From Bog-756 sp963769905 (GTDB lineage Bacteria; Actinomycetota; Acidimicrobiia; Acidimicrobiales; RAAP-2): 64,000 nucleotides of DNA. Below, in pieces: positions 15,806 to 25,127 of the stretch (the first letter of the stretch is position 1; every line of letters begins with the position of its first letter). The DNA lies in assembly GCA_963769905.1 (NCBI GenBank), contig CAVYNG010000001.1, positions 1,033,970 to 1,097,969 on the forward strand, written 5' to 3'. The notes below the pieces were generated by a model. The model ran no database searches. It was not told the DNA's origin and saw only the letters and a list, made by a program, of their open reading frames with translations. Made by a program: the position numbers and the translations under genes.

Positions 15806-17848
15806 TCAAGGTCGGTACGGCTCTACCTCGACGTTGTAGAGGCTGGCCTCACCGCTGCCATTTGCCCACACCCGCATTTCGATCCGGTCCGCCCGATTCG
15901 GCGCGGTGCCAGGTTGGAAGGTGAATGGACCCCAGCCCGAGAAGAGCGTCTGTTGACCGCTTTCGGTGATCTGGACGACGGACTGGATCGCCACATGCCC
16001 GTCGGTGGCGGGAACAGTGCGACGGTTCAGCAGCACGTTCGTTGTCGCGTCCCACGTCTCTACCTGGGTGGTGACGTTGCTGGCCATGGTGATCGTCGTC
16101 TGATATGCCCCCGGAGACAGGTTCCAGTCGGCGCCATAAACGACGTATCCGGGCTGGGCCGTCCTGAGCGTCATGGACCAATCGGACGCCGGACCTTGGA
16201 GGAAGGGCGTGCCGGTCGCAGTCTCCATGGCCCAGGCTGGCTCGGTCGGGGACATTCCGAATTTGACCACGTGAATGTCTGGAGGCCGTGCCAACCGAAA
16301 GAGCCAGACCCCGTCACGGGCGACGAGCAACGTGGCGTGGAGTGGGCCGGCGAGTTGCTCGATCATTCCGAGCTGGGTCTGCACGCTCGAGGTCTCGATT
16401 CCCTGGTACGGCACGATGACGAAGTAGTCGTCGTTCGTGTGGAGCGGGATTGTCAACGGGCCGTCGCGGGCCACCTTGTAACACCATTGCCGGCCGCACA
16501 GCCTCCCCATCACGCCCTGGGAGGCCACCACCTCAGCTGACGGCGGGATCAGCCGCGCCACGTCGTCGAGCGTGGACGAGGTGGCCGTCGAAGTCCGCAG
16601 CCATTCGGCGGGGACCTGGGGTATCCAGACCGCCCCCCAAGCGATGGCATTGATCCCCAGTAGGGCGGCCACCACGAAGGGAAAGCGGGTCGAGCGCAGC
16701 CACCCGGTGGCCGACTTCGGGAGGTGGTCGGCCAGCCACCCCCCAGCCAGCTGCCCGGTGAGCCAGGCCAGCGCGAGCACCGTTAGTGGGGCGACGAACA
16801 ACATGACGCCGAAGTTCTCGTAAGCGACGGACCTCAGGGAAGGACCTTCGCCGATTCCACCTTGGAACAGGACGAGGAGGGGGAGAATGGACAACGGCGT
16901 GAAGAGCCCGAGCCCGCCGCTGCTCATCGAGTAGGCCCACAGGTCCACCCGCGCCGCCCAGAGATGCTGCACCACGGCCGATGGGTGATGTAGGAGGCCC
17001 TTGACCAATCCGCCAACACCGAGCGAAGTGCTGCCGCTGGTGGCAGGACCCGAAGTGAGGTAGCCGTAGTGGCCCGCGAGGTTGGACCCTTTTCCCCCGC
17101 CGAGGGCGCTCGCCAGCAGGAACCACCCTGCACCGAGTACGAGGAGTGCCGCGCCGCGTCGACGGTAGGCGCGGCCCATCAGAACGCCGCCGAGACCGAC
17201 TGCCGCCAGGTAGGTCCCGGCGATGTCCCCGCACGCCAGGCACAGGATCACCCAAAGAGCGAGAAGCCGAATCGAGCCACGGATCATCTCGCGGCACGCG
17301 AGCATGGCGAAGCAGGCGGCGCCGACCGACTGGAAGTGGGAATCGAACGAAACGCTGTCGTAGATCCACGGATTCGCCACCAGCAGCAGCGTGACCAGTG
17401 CCACGCCGACCCACCCCGGTAGACGGGCTGGCCAACCCGGTCTCCGCACCGCGTCGACCACCAGGTACAGCGCGCCGGCCTCGCCGGCGACGACCATCGC
17501 GTCCTGGATCCAAAGCGCCCAGAGGCCGCCTGGCCAGAGTCGAGAGAGGGGTGCCATTGGCCAGTTGATCAGCTCGAAATGGTCCTGCCAGAAGTACCGG
17601 TTGACCACCGACACGTACGGGTTCAGGTGGCCGTGGGCAATACCCCACCAGCCCTGATACTTGATTGCGAAGTCCCAGGTGTTCCCCCACCGGGTGTAGA
17701 GGAGGGAGCTCCACAGCACCATCGCCAGGAACTGGAGCCCGAATACCACCCAGGCCAAACGGATGGCAAGGCTGAATCGGGGACCGCTCTTGTCGATGCG
17801 GACCGCGGCCTCGGGCCTGGGCCGAGCGACGACGGCGGTGGCGCTCAC
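15806..17848 (-). CDS. DUF2079-family polytopic membrane protein
   Basis: A 680-residue integral membrane protein. The N-terminal two-thirds have about ten hydrophobic segments and the DUF2079-like region around WDFAIKYQGWWGIAHGHLNPY and HFELINWPMAPL; such proteins resemble GT-C glycosyltransferases. Residues about 480-680 are soluble, beta-rich and probably outside the membrane. GTG 17848 overlaps the previous stop (GTGA), so it is translated with the upstream membrane protein. It likely takes part in surface glycan or lipid-linked sugar transfer (inference). Last gene of the operon. Confidence 0.75.
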   Translation of the reverse strand: MSATAVVARPRPEAAVRIDKSGPRFSLAIRLAWVVFGLQFLAMVLWSSLLYTRWGNTWDFAIKYQGWWGIAHGHLNPYVSVVNRYFWQDHFELINWPMAPLSRLWPGGLWALWIQDAMVVAGEAGALYLVVDAVRRPGWPARLPGWVGVALVTLLLVANPWIYDSVSFDSHFQSVGAACFAMLACREMIRGSIRLLALWVILCLACGDIAGTYLAAVGLGGVLMGRAYRRRGAALLVLGAGWFLLASALGGGKGSNLAGHYGYLTSGPATSGSTSLGVGGLVKGLLHHPSAVVQHLWAARVDLWAYSMSSGGLGLFTPLSILPLLVLFQGGIGEGPSLRSVAYENFGVMLFVAPLTVLALAWLTGQLAGGWLADHLPKSATGWLRSTRFPFVVAALLGINAIAWGAVWIPQVPAEWLRTSTATSSTLDDVARLIPPSAEVVASQGVMGRLCGRQWCYKVARDGPLTIPLHTNDDYFVIVPYQGIETSSVQTQLGMIEQLAGPLHATLLVARDGVWLFRLARPPDIHVVKFGMSPTEPAWAMETATGTPFLQGPASDWSMTLRTAQPGYVVYGADWNLSPGAYQTTITMASNVTTQVETWDATTNVLLNRRTVPATDGHVAIQSVVQITESGQQTLFSGWGPFTFQPGTAPNRADRIEMRVWANGSGEASLYNVEVEPYRP

Positions 17849-19953
17849 CCCGAAGATCCGAACCGGATCGGGAGGATCTCCGAGTACCCGTAGGGATAGA
17901 ACTGATCGGCGTTGACCAAGTTCGCTTCGAAGTAGACGGGATCGTTCGAGCTCTGAGTCCCGCGAACGTAGAACGTGGCGACGCCCTGTTGGTTCGTGTA
18001 GGCGACCACCGGCGTCTGACCGATCTGGCCCTGGTTGATGATCGCCTGTCCGAAGATCAGTCCCTGTTGGCCGTAAATCACTTGGCCAAGGTAGATGGGC
18101 TGACCCGCGAGCAGCACGGGTCGGTTGAGCTGGTCGAGTATCTCCGCGCGAAGGACGACGGTCTGTCCGATCGGGACCACGGTGTCGATGGAACTTGGGA
18201 CGATGCTCACGTGGTTCGTGGTCGGGAGGTACGAGCGACTGCGACTCACCGCAGCCGGCGACGGGCTGAAGGCGACCACTTGGAAGCCACCGGTGATCGG
18301 AGGCTGGGCGAAGAAGTTCGGAGCGAGCAGTGTGTAGTGGGCGTGGCCCCCGGCCGGCACGCTGGCCGGTCCACCAGTGGACTGCCAGAACGCAGTGAGC
18401 TGGCCGCCGCTCTCGACGGTGAACGAAGGCTTCTGGGCGCTTGCCGAATGGTTGGTCACGTCGACTCCAATTTGGACGACGGTGGCCAGTTGACCGGTGG
18501 TCCGCACCGAGGTGATGGCGACGGCGAGCGGAGGGCTCGAGGTGTAGATCGCGCCCACGGCAAGTGCCGAGGCGACCAACCCGCCACCGACGACCCACCG
18601 AGCGTTTCGCCGCCGCCGAAGGCTCCGACCGGCGCCGCTCGGGAGGGTGGTGGTGAGGTCGATCGAGGTGGCGGCGACGAGCGCAGCAGGTAACAGCGTG
18701 ACGAGATAGCTCCCGAAGGAACGGGCCGAGAAGAAGAGCACGACGGCCGGACAGACGACCACCCATGCCTTCAGTGCCGGGTAGGTGAAGACGAAGGCGA
18801 GCCACAGGGCCAGGAACACGACGACGAGGGCGATCGTGTAGGAGGCGAGCAATCCGCCGCCGAGCCCCAGGTAGAGAGTGAGCCCGATCAGGCCCTGTCC
18901 GGCCGGAACGGTGTGGCTGGCGATGGGAGTGAGCACACCCGACAGCCACGGGTGCGGTGCCATAACGATGAACGGCAGGTTGGGAACCAGAAAGGCGCCG
19001 AGCGCGATCGCCAGGTAGCGGCTCGCCGTTCGAATTGCTTCGGAACGCCCTCCCAATCGGTGTGCTTCGAGCGCGACGCCTGCGACGAGAAACGGAAGCA
19101 CCAACCACGGGGTCTGCTTGACGGCCATCGCCAGTCCGAGGAGCACCGGGCCGCGGTACGCGGCCATACCTCGCATCCGGGGGAACCGGTCCCACCGGTA
19201 CACCGCACCGATCAGCAGCGGCACGAACAGGGCGTCGGTCACGCCCCCGACCGCATAGCTGATGTACACCGAGAAGCTGCCGATGACGATGGCCAGCGGG
19301 CGCAGCGAGCGGGGGAGGAGCGCGAAGGCGAGGATGATCCCGAGCGCCCAGGCCATGACGTTGATCCCTACTGCCAGCTGAGTGGACCAGCCGGCGAGCA
19401 GGAACGGCACGTAGAGAAGGAACGAGAGCGCCGGATAGGAGAGGGATGTCACCGGCTGTCCGTTCAGGAGGAACGTGTAGCCGTCCGGTGAGACATGGAA
19501 CAACGAGAAGGCCGGGGCCATCGAGTGCGTGTAGGGGTTGAGGCCGTGTTGGAGGAGTTGCGCGGCGTATTGGTCGAACGCGATCTCGTCGGTGCCGTAA
19601 GAGGGGGATGCGGTGACCTGCAGGTAGCTCCAGAGAAGGAATGCACCGATGGCGAGAGCGAGCGTTGCGATGGCGAGGGACCTGGCCGTCGTCGGGCTCA
19701 CCCGTCGTGGCTGCCAGACGGCGACGATCGTGCCCAACCCCCAGAGACCGAGGACCACCACCGCGATGCTGAGCCAAGGATGGATGTCGACGTAGCCGAA
19801 CAGCTGGAATCCCCAGAACAAGACGGTCATGCCGGCCACCGTCCACCCCGCGCGTGCGGCGGAGTGCCGGACCGACGAGGGGTCCCGATCCACCGAAGCA
19901 CCAGCCTCGTCCTCGACCTGATCGGGCCGGTCGAGCAACGTGACGGACTCCAC
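17845..19953 (-). CDS. Polytopic membrane protein, GT-C-like, with C-terminal Ig-like domain
   Basis: About 702 residues. Ten to twelve membrane segments (first near VAGMTVLFWGFQLFGYV) are followed by a basic stop-transfer (RSLRRRRNAR) and two extracytoplasmic beta domains. The last of these contains QQGVATFYVRG, as in bacterial Ig-like repeats. The loop YGTDEIAFDQYAAQLLQHGL after the second segment recalls GT87/ArnT-like mannosyltransferases with an acidic catalytic loop. Start uncertain: GTG 19953 is given, GTG 19986 also fits; longer versions would overlap the lipoprotein gene. Coupled by GTGA to the DUF2079 gene. Confidence 0.72.
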   Translation of the reverse strand: MESVTLLDRPDQVEDEAGASVDRDPSSVRHSAARAGWTVAGMTVLFWGFQLFGYVDIHPWLSIAVVVLGLWGLGTIVAVWQPRRVSPTTARSLAIATLALAIGAFLLWSYLQVTASPSYGTDEIAFDQYAAQLLQHGLNPYTHSMAPAFSLFHVSPDGYTFLLNGQPVTSLSYPALSFLLYVPFLLAGWSTQLAVGINVMAWALGIILAFALLPRSLRPLAIVIGSFSVYISYAVGGVTDALFVPLLIGAVYRWDRFPRMRGMAAYRGPVLLGLAMAVKQTPWLVLPFLVAGVALEAHRLGGRSEAIRTASRYLAIALGAFLVPNLPFIVMAPHPWLSGVLTPIASHTVPAGQGLIGLTLYLGLGGGLLASYTIALVVVFLALWLAFVFTYPALKAWVVVCPAVVLFFSARSFGSYLVTLLPAALVAATSIDLTTTLPSGAGRSLRRRRNARWVVGGGLVASALAVGAIYTSSPPLAVAITSVRTTGQLATVVQIGVDVTNHSASAQKPSFTVESGGQLTAFWQSTGGPASVPAGGHAHYTLLAPNFFAQPPITGGFQVVAFSPSPAAVSRSRSYLPTTNHVSIVPSSIDTVVPIGQTVVLRAEILDQLNRPVLLAGQPIYLGQVIYGQQGLIFGQAIINQGQIGQTPVVAYTNQQGVATFYVRGTQSSNDPVYFEANLVNADQFYPYGYSEILPIRFGSSG

Positions 19954-20065
19954 GAATCCATCATGATCGATGACCCTGCGTCTCACGGGGACCGACGTCC
20001 TCGCTGGAGACCGGGTCCGAGCTCGACCATCTGGCGCCCTCAGCCGGACCGAACGGCGGGGTTGC

Positions 20066-20980
20066 TCAGGCGTGGATGGGGAAAACTTGGACGTTCCCGT
20101 ACGTCGGCGTACCCACGATGTCGTACAGGCTCGTCCCGTCGACTGAAACCTGCACACCGACGGCGTTGGCGGGTGCCGGGACTGCCTCCGTCTGGCGTTC
20201 GGTGGCGACGTCGATCACTCCGACGTTCACGATCGAGTCGTGACTGTTGAGGACGTAGATCGTCGATCCGTTCGGCGAGATCGCGAGCGCGACGGGCATC
20301 GATCCGACGGGATAGCTGGCGGCGACCGTCTGACTGCCAATGGTGATCTCATCCAGTTTTCCACCCGACCCGAGTGCGAAGAGGTTGGCACCGGAGGGAT
20401 CGACGGCGATGGCATCGGTGTCGAGCGGCACGGGTACCGACACGGACGCCTTGTCCGATTGCGAGTTGACCAGCGTGACGCTGGCCGACGTGGAGTTGCC
20501 GTTCAGCACGTAGAATGTAGAGCCGTCGGCTCCCGCGAACACGTCCTTGACCGGTGCGCCGATCGGCACCGTGCCGAGCAACGCGCCCGAAGACCCATTC
20601 CGGAGCTCGAGGGCTCCGGTCGTCGCAGTCGCCACCCCGACTCCGACGACCCCGGAGGGGGACTGGGAGGTGGAGTCGGCGTTCGACGACTCGGGAACGA
20701 TCTGGCTGATCTTGCCGGAGGAAAGGTTCAATTGCTGGAGGGTCGCCGATCCGTGGCCTCGGGCGAGCAGCCACATGAGTCCGTTCGGCTGTGGCTGGCC
20801 GCCGGCAACGAGCCCCTCAGGCCCGGCATAGGTCTTGGACGGCTTGAGAACCTGACTGGCGGTAGTCGAAGAACTCCCTGTGCTCGAGGGCGCCCCGCCA
20901 CAGCCGACGAGCAGTGCGCCGGGGACGAGAACCCCGAGAGCCGCCAGGATCCCTTGCAGAGATCGATACCCCGCCTGCAA
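20066..20980 (-). CDS. Lipoprotein with beta-propeller-like repeats
   Basis: A 304-residue exported protein. The signal peptide ends in the lipobox LVGC with Cys at about residue 27, followed by a Ser/Thr-rich linker. The rest repeats a strand-rich unit with patterns such as DGSTFYVLNGNS, PSGANLFALG and PNGSTIYVLNSHD, typical of YVTN/NHL-like propellers. The only start that keeps the signal peptide is TTG 20980, four bases after the upstream stop, so it is cotranscribed. It may bind or scaffold on the cell surface; no enzyme motif seen. Confidence 0.78.
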   Translation of the reverse strand: MQAGYRSLQGILAALGVLVPGALLVGCGGAPSSTGSSSTTASQVLKPSKTYAGPEGLVAGGQPQPNGLMWLLARGHGSATLQQLNLSSGKISQIVPESSNADSTSQSPSGVVGVGVATATTGALELRNGSSGALLGTVPIGAPVKDVFAGADGSTFYVLNGNSTSASVTLVNSQSDKASVSVPVPLDTDAIAVDPSGANLFALGSGGKLDEITIGSQTVAASYPVGSMPVALAISPNGSTIYVLNSHDSIVNVGVIDVATERQTEAVPAPANAVGVQVSVDGTSLYDIVGTPTYGNVQVFPIHA

Positions 20981-20984
20981 CTAA

Positions 20985-21728
20985 TCAGGCGCGACGACGT
21001 CGCAGGCGGAGACCCACCAGCATCAAACTGCCCATCGCGACCAGCGCGACGGCGAGCGCCCCCTCGAGGAGGAACGGTTCACCGGTCTCGCCCGAAGTCG
21101 CTCCTGCGATGGCCGAGCCGGAGGATCCGCCGGAAGAGGCCGTGCCGGCAGCAGCTGTCGTCGTCGCCGTTGATGCCACGACCTCGACGGTCGGGTCGCT
21201 CGTAAAGGTGAACGTGGCGGTGCCGTTCGTCACCGACGTACCGCTCGCCGCTTGGAGTCCCGCGCCGGTAACGAAGTAGACGGTGGAGCCTGCGGTGATC
21301 GAGGGTGAGTTCACGGTCACCGTGATCGCCTGAAACGTGCCGGAGACCTTGGTCCCGTTCTCGAACACACCGATTCCGAACGTGACCACGGTTTTCCCCC
21401 CACCCGGCGGTGTGACGGACGAAGAGGTCGCATCGGTCATCACCACTTGCACCGGGCCGGTGAAGGTCCCGGCCTTGACGGTGGCGGTGATCGTGGCGTT
21501 CCCGATCGTTGCGTTGGCCGTTCCACCACTTGGTTGGATCGTGGTGCTGGACACCACGGTGCCGGCGAGGCCGCTTGCGGTGCCGCCTGTGGTCGGATTG
21601 CCCGAAGGCGTGTAGCCGCTTCCGGCGGCAAATGCCACCGACGGTGCGGCCAGGCTTCCAGCCACCGCGATGCCCAGGGAAGCAGCGAGGAGGTACAGCG
21701 GGGCGAATGCTCGTTTCACGAGAGCCAT
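20985..21728 (-). CDS. Secreted surface protein with sorting-signal-like C-terminus
   Basis: A 247-residue protein with a classic signal peptide (cleavage near AFA/AGSG at about residue 35). Thr/Gly-rich beta strands follow, then a Ser/Ala linker and the tail SGETGEPF, a 20-residue hydrophobic stretch and RLRRRR. This is the architecture of a cell-wall sorting signal, but the pentapeptide reads SGETG instead of LPxTG. A sortase lies 5 kb away on the other strand. ATG 21728 is preferred to upstream starts because the signal peptide begins there and GGTGAAAGTGAG precedes it. First gene of the four-gene operon. Confidence 0.7.
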   Translation of the reverse strand: MALVKRAFAPLYLLAASLGIAVAGSLAAPSVAFAAGSGYTPSGNPTTGGTASGLAGTVVSSTTIQPSGGTANATIGNATITATVKAGTFTGPVQVVMTDATSSSVTPPGGGKTVVTFGIGVFENGTKVSGTFQAITVTVNSPSITAGSTVYFVTGAGLQAASGTSVTNGTATFTFTSDPTVEVVASTATTTAAAGTASSGGSSGSAIAGATSGETGEPFLLEGALAVALVAMGSLMLVGLRLRRRRA

Positions 21729-22059
21729 CTCACTTTCACCGAGATCTGGGACTTCCCTCTGGACCGGGTATCGACCGGCCCCGCGCGGAACTGTAGCGGC
21801 GACCATTGTGGGCACATCTCGAGGGCGGCTTCAAGGAATGTACTGGCCGATTGGCGATCGACCTCGGCCGAACGAGGGCAAGAGGCCGAACGGCTCGGCG
21901 TCCACCGCGGTTTCGGTCCCGTCCCGGGCGATCGGACCGGATCAGGTCCGAGTGGTGCTGTTCGGAACGGGAGCTTCGAGTCGGGCTGCCCGGATATCGC
22001 ATCGGGGATCTCTGCGTCCCGAACGCAGATTGATGAGTAGGGCAGTCGATCGGGGCCAC
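21729..22059. other. Interval holding the island's left boundary
   Basis: 331 bases without a gene. The right part contains the degenerate tRNA-Pro copy at 21947-22028; the left part presumably carries the promoter of the surface operon, but no clear -35/-10 pair is seen. Confidence 0.4.
21947..22028 (-). repeat. Degenerate att-like repeat: 3' half of tRNA-Pro plus flank
   Basis: 82 bases matching 31114-31194 at 74 positions (seven substitutions, one gap). Bases 21981-22028 correspond to the anticodon arm through the 3' end of the tRNA-Pro at 31148-31222, same strand; 21947-21980 copies the DNA just beyond its 3' end. The T-arm is destroyed, so it is not a functional tRNA. Orientation and extent are those expected for the distal attachment site of an element integrated in a tRNA 3' end. 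Confidence 0.8.
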
Positions 22060-22798
22060 TTGACGCCCTTCACCAGGCCATCCCAAAAAGCCTGGGTGGA
22101 CGGATAAATCAGCTCGTGATCACGCGACAACCACTCCTTGACGAACCGGGACCGTTCATCGGCGAGCACCTCGATCTCGCCCGCCTCGACGAGCGTCGAA
22201 GGCCTGCTCGGCGACCGACTCCGGGCTGATCTTCGGGGCGTCGATGTCTGCGGCCATGTCGGTGTCGATGAAGCTGGCGTGGACGGCGACCACCAGTGTC
22301 CCCTGTTGGGCGAGCTCGATGCGGATGCCTTTGGTCAAGGACCATTTCCGCGGCCTTGGAAGCACTGTAGGACGCAACAAGGGGATCGTTGTAGAAGCTG
22401 CTGACCGAGAGCATGTTGACCACCACGCCACCACCGTTGGCCGCGAGCACTGGCGCGAACGCCCGGCACATGCTCAGCGTGCCGAAGTAGTTCGTTCGCA
22501 TCTCGAGCCAAGCAGGATCCAGGCTCGGGGTACCTACCTATGAACGAGCTGGCCTTCATCACCTCTGCGTTGTTCACGAGCACACTTACATCTCGACACT
22601 GTTCCGCGACCTGACTGGGGCGTTCGGGATCCGTGATGTCGAGTGCGATAGGTGTCACGCCACGCTCGGTGACTGACGCGGGATCGCTGGCTGCCCATAG
22701 ACCTTGGCCGCAGATCGTCTGACCAACTCCCGCGCGTACGCACGACCAAGTCCGCGGTTTGCACCAGTAACCAGTGCAACCGATCCATCGATCTTCAC
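22060..22798 (-). pseudogene. Short-chain dehydrogenase, broken by frameshifts
   Basis: Recognisable SDR pieces occur in order on the minus strand but in different frames. They begin at GTG 22798 (KIDGSVALVTGANRGLG), then DVSVLVNNAEVMKAS, TNYFGTLSMCRAFAPVLAAN, SFYNDPLVASYSASKAAEM, IRIELAQQGTLVVAVH and finally a tail with KEWLSRDHELIYPSTQAFW. At least three frame changes are needed, so it is inactive. It abuts the degenerate tRNA copy, consistent with decay at an island edge. The exact 3' end cannot be fixed. Confidence 0.8.
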
Positions 22799-23180
22799 TG
22801 GTTTCGCCGATTCGAGGAAAGAGTGCGGGCGGCCACCTGCACGTGGCTTTTTCCACCAATGATCCAGATCGCGATCCACGGGGCAAACGGCACGAGGGCG
22901 CTTCGTGATCGCCGTGTCCCGTGTGAAACTGTCGACCCGTAACGTTCGTGGTGATGTCCACCGGCTGCTCATCTCCAAAGACTCGGAGAACCGGGACACT
23001 ACCGAATCGTCAGATCATCTGCTCTGCTCGGAGCATGGACAGGCGATCCGCAACGGTTGGCTAGGACATGACCCCGTGGGAGTTGTCCATGAGCGTCCTC
23101 GAACACCGGGTGGGTGACCGTTATCGCAACGTGTAGCCAGTCGGTCAGGCCGGTCGAACTGCTCAATCAGTTGCCGGGGG
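22799..23180. other. Gene-free interval in the island
   Basis: 382 bases; no frame on either strand shows recognisable protein sequence, and no strong hairpin or repeat was seen. Confidence 0.4.
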
Positions 23181-23762
23181 TTACGCCCGCGCTTCCCGCT
23201 CGTAGGTGAGGAGCAACACGCCGGTAGTGGTCGGCGTGCACCCGGCGAACCGCAGCCGCAGTGGGCGACGGTACTCACGGAATAGCCGCTTGCCCGCGCC
23301 GAGCACGAGCGGGTGCAGCATGATCCGGTAGGTATCGACCAGTTCGTTGGCGATGAGCGTCTGAACGAGCACGCCGCTCCCCAGCACGGTGACGAAGCCG
23401 TCGCCCTCCGCCTTGAGCCCTTGGATCGCCTCGACCATGTCGCCGTTGACCACGTGGGAGTTGGCCCACTCCAGGTCCTGCTCGCGTAGCGTCCTGGTCG
23501 CCACGTATTTCGGTGTCGTGTTCAGACTCGCCGCCATGGGGTTGTCGGCGGGTTCGTTGGGCCAGTGGGCGGCCATGTGCTCGTAGGTTTTGCGGCCGAA
23601 GAGGTAAGCCGACGTCTCACCGATCCCCTCCCCGGCATGCCGCGCGAGCACCTCGTCGCCATAGGGGGCGCTCCAACCGCCGAGGTCGAATCCGCCCTCG
23701 CGGTCCTCGTCGGGGCCGCCAAGGCCCTGCATGACGCCATCGAGCGTGACGAACTCGACCAC
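23181..23762 (-). CDS. Dihydrofolate reductase-family protein (RibD C-terminal-like)
   Basis: A 193-residue protein of the YwjB/YyaP type: FVTLDGVMQG at the N-terminus, AYLFGRKTYEHMAAHWP, then LGSGVLVQTLI and the C-terminal pair HPLVLGAGKRLF. Fold as in RibD reductase; most members have no known substrate. GTG 23762 is used. The usual family start, a few residues earlier before RKL, falls on an ATC codon here, so the natural start may have been lost. No operon partner on this strand. Confidence 0.82.
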   Translation of the reverse strand: MVEFVTLDGVMQGLGGPDEDREGGFDLGGWSAPYGDEVLARHAGEGIGETSAYLFGRKTYEHMAAHWPNEPADNPMAASLNTTPKYVATRTLREQDLEWANSHVVNGDMVEAIQGLKAEGDGFVTVLGSGVLVQTLIANELVDTYRIMLHPLVLGAGKRLFREYRRPLRLRFAGCTPTTTGVLLLTYEREARA

Positions 23763-24124
23763 CCCCAGCTTTCGCGTGATGCCTCCTATCGGAACGCGGC
23801 TGATGCGAATTTAGCGGCGTGCCAACAACATTGGCTCGGACAGGATGGGGGCCGGATGCGATCCTGTCCCAGTACGCCGAATCGGTAGGGCAGGAGGGCA
23901 CCTCGGGGCCAGTCTCGGGAGTCTTGGAAGTCCGGTTCGGGACCTCCGATACGGCACGGTACGAGCAGGGAGAGCACACCCTTAGGGAGTTCCGGGAGCC
24001 TGGACGGTCTTCGCCGTCGCGGGTTGACGGACGACGCGGCCGGTGCCGCTATCGGGCCGGTTCGGGTAGGTGTGGCAGTGCCCCGGCGCCGTCCCCCAAA
24101 ATGGCCGGGGGAGGATCGATCGGA
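23763..24124. other. Gene-free interval in the island
   Basis: 362 bases between two minus-strand genes. No supported coding sequence, repeat or terminator was found. Confidence 0.4.
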
Positions 24125-24781
24125 CTAGTGAGATGCCAGCTGCCGGCGGAAGACTGCCCAGCTTCCCCACAGAGCTTCACTTTCGATCGCTGACCATGAC
24201 GAATCCGGTGCCGATGTCGTCAATGCGTCGAAGATGTCCCCGGTCTTCAGGTAGTAGGGAGCACCCTGTCCGAGTGCGTTGGACCAGATCAAGGTGGCGT
24301 ACGGACACATGAGCCTGACCATTTCGTCGACGAAAAGTGGTCCATCCCCGATAACGATCACGTTGAACACTCCGTCTGAGGACGGGAGTCGGTTCGCGTC
24401 GGCTAGTGCCTGGCTCGCGTGGTCGTGGTGCAACATCATTCCGAACGAAAGATCTACACAGACCAGATCGTCCCAAATCTCACGGATGTAGGACGTGAGG
24501 AGGCCTGTTCCGCTCCCGATCTTTAGGCAGCGGCCATGGACAGGCGGGTGACCTCGATCGAGGGCATCGACCAGTGGAGCCGACCGGTAGCTCCCTCGCT
24601 CGTCAACCCAGTTCGTCGCGAGCGAGTCGAAGACTTGGGCCGTGAACTCGGCCAGTTCGGGCGTCCACGCTGAGGGATCGACGAGAATCTCGTTCATCAA
24701 TCGCTGATTCTCCGGGGCCTCCGGCCGGACCGGCGTTCCCTTCTGGAGCTGAGACCGTACGGGGCAACGCGGTGATGTCAC
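24125..24781 (-). CDS. SAM-dependent methyltransferase-like protein
   Basis: A 218-residue protein with a class I methyltransferase core: motif I reads CLKIGSGTGLLTSYI, motif II ends in CVDLSFGMM, and a third strand reads VFNVIVIGDG. The acidic residue that usually precedes motif I's glycines is Lys-Ile here, as in a few actinobacterial relatives. GTG 24781 keeps the N-terminal NQRLMNEIL segment; ATG 24697 inside it is the shorter alternative. Codon use is less GC-rich than in the flanking chromosome. Substrate unknown. Confidence 0.7.
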   Translation of the reverse strand: MTSPRCPVRSQLQKGTPVRPEAPENQRLMNEILVDPSAWTPELAEFTAQVFDSLATNWVDERGSYRSAPLVDALDRGHPPVHGRCLKIGSGTGLLTSYIREIWDDLVCVDLSFGMMLHHDHASQALADANRLPSSDGVFNVIVIGDGPLFVDEMVRLMCPYATLIWSNALGQGAPYYLKTGDIFDALTTSAPDSSWSAIESEALWGSWAVFRRQLASH

Positions 24782-25127
24782 GGACCATCGCGGTCAATGT
24801 TAGGCACCGGCCCTCAGAAACCAGAGGTGTGACCCCGATCGCCGGGACCGGGTCGCGTTATCAACTGTGGCCGATCAGGCACCTCGCGGATGGGGGATCC
24901 ACGGCAGCGGGCCGTCCGGTATCCGGCATTTTCGGGCGGTCCGACCGGGTGCCAGCCCTGAGGCTCGGCGGTGTTACCGATCGGTTCGATCCGGCGCGTC
25001 CACGCATACTGACGTACTCCGCCGCGGCCAATAGGGGATCGCCCCCAGACTCGCGCTGGCACCCAAAGCCTTGATCGGCGAGACTGCGTTGACCCATCTT
25101 CAGGGGCTCCAAGGCAGCGAGTTAACC
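24782..25127. other. Gene-free interval in the island
   Basis: 346 bases between divergent genes. It should contain both promoters, but no clear -35/-10 pair was recognised and no coding frame is supported. Confidence 0.4.

Noticed and set aside
17849..19846. Apparent N-terminal extension that would make the DUF2079 protein 1346 residues long
   Set aside because: It is an out-of-frame shadow of the upstream membrane-protein gene; real similarity starts at GTG 17848, which overlaps the upstream stop.
21981..22028. Second tRNA-Pro gene
   Set aside because: Only the 3' half is present and the T-arm is destroyed, so it is a repeat remnant.
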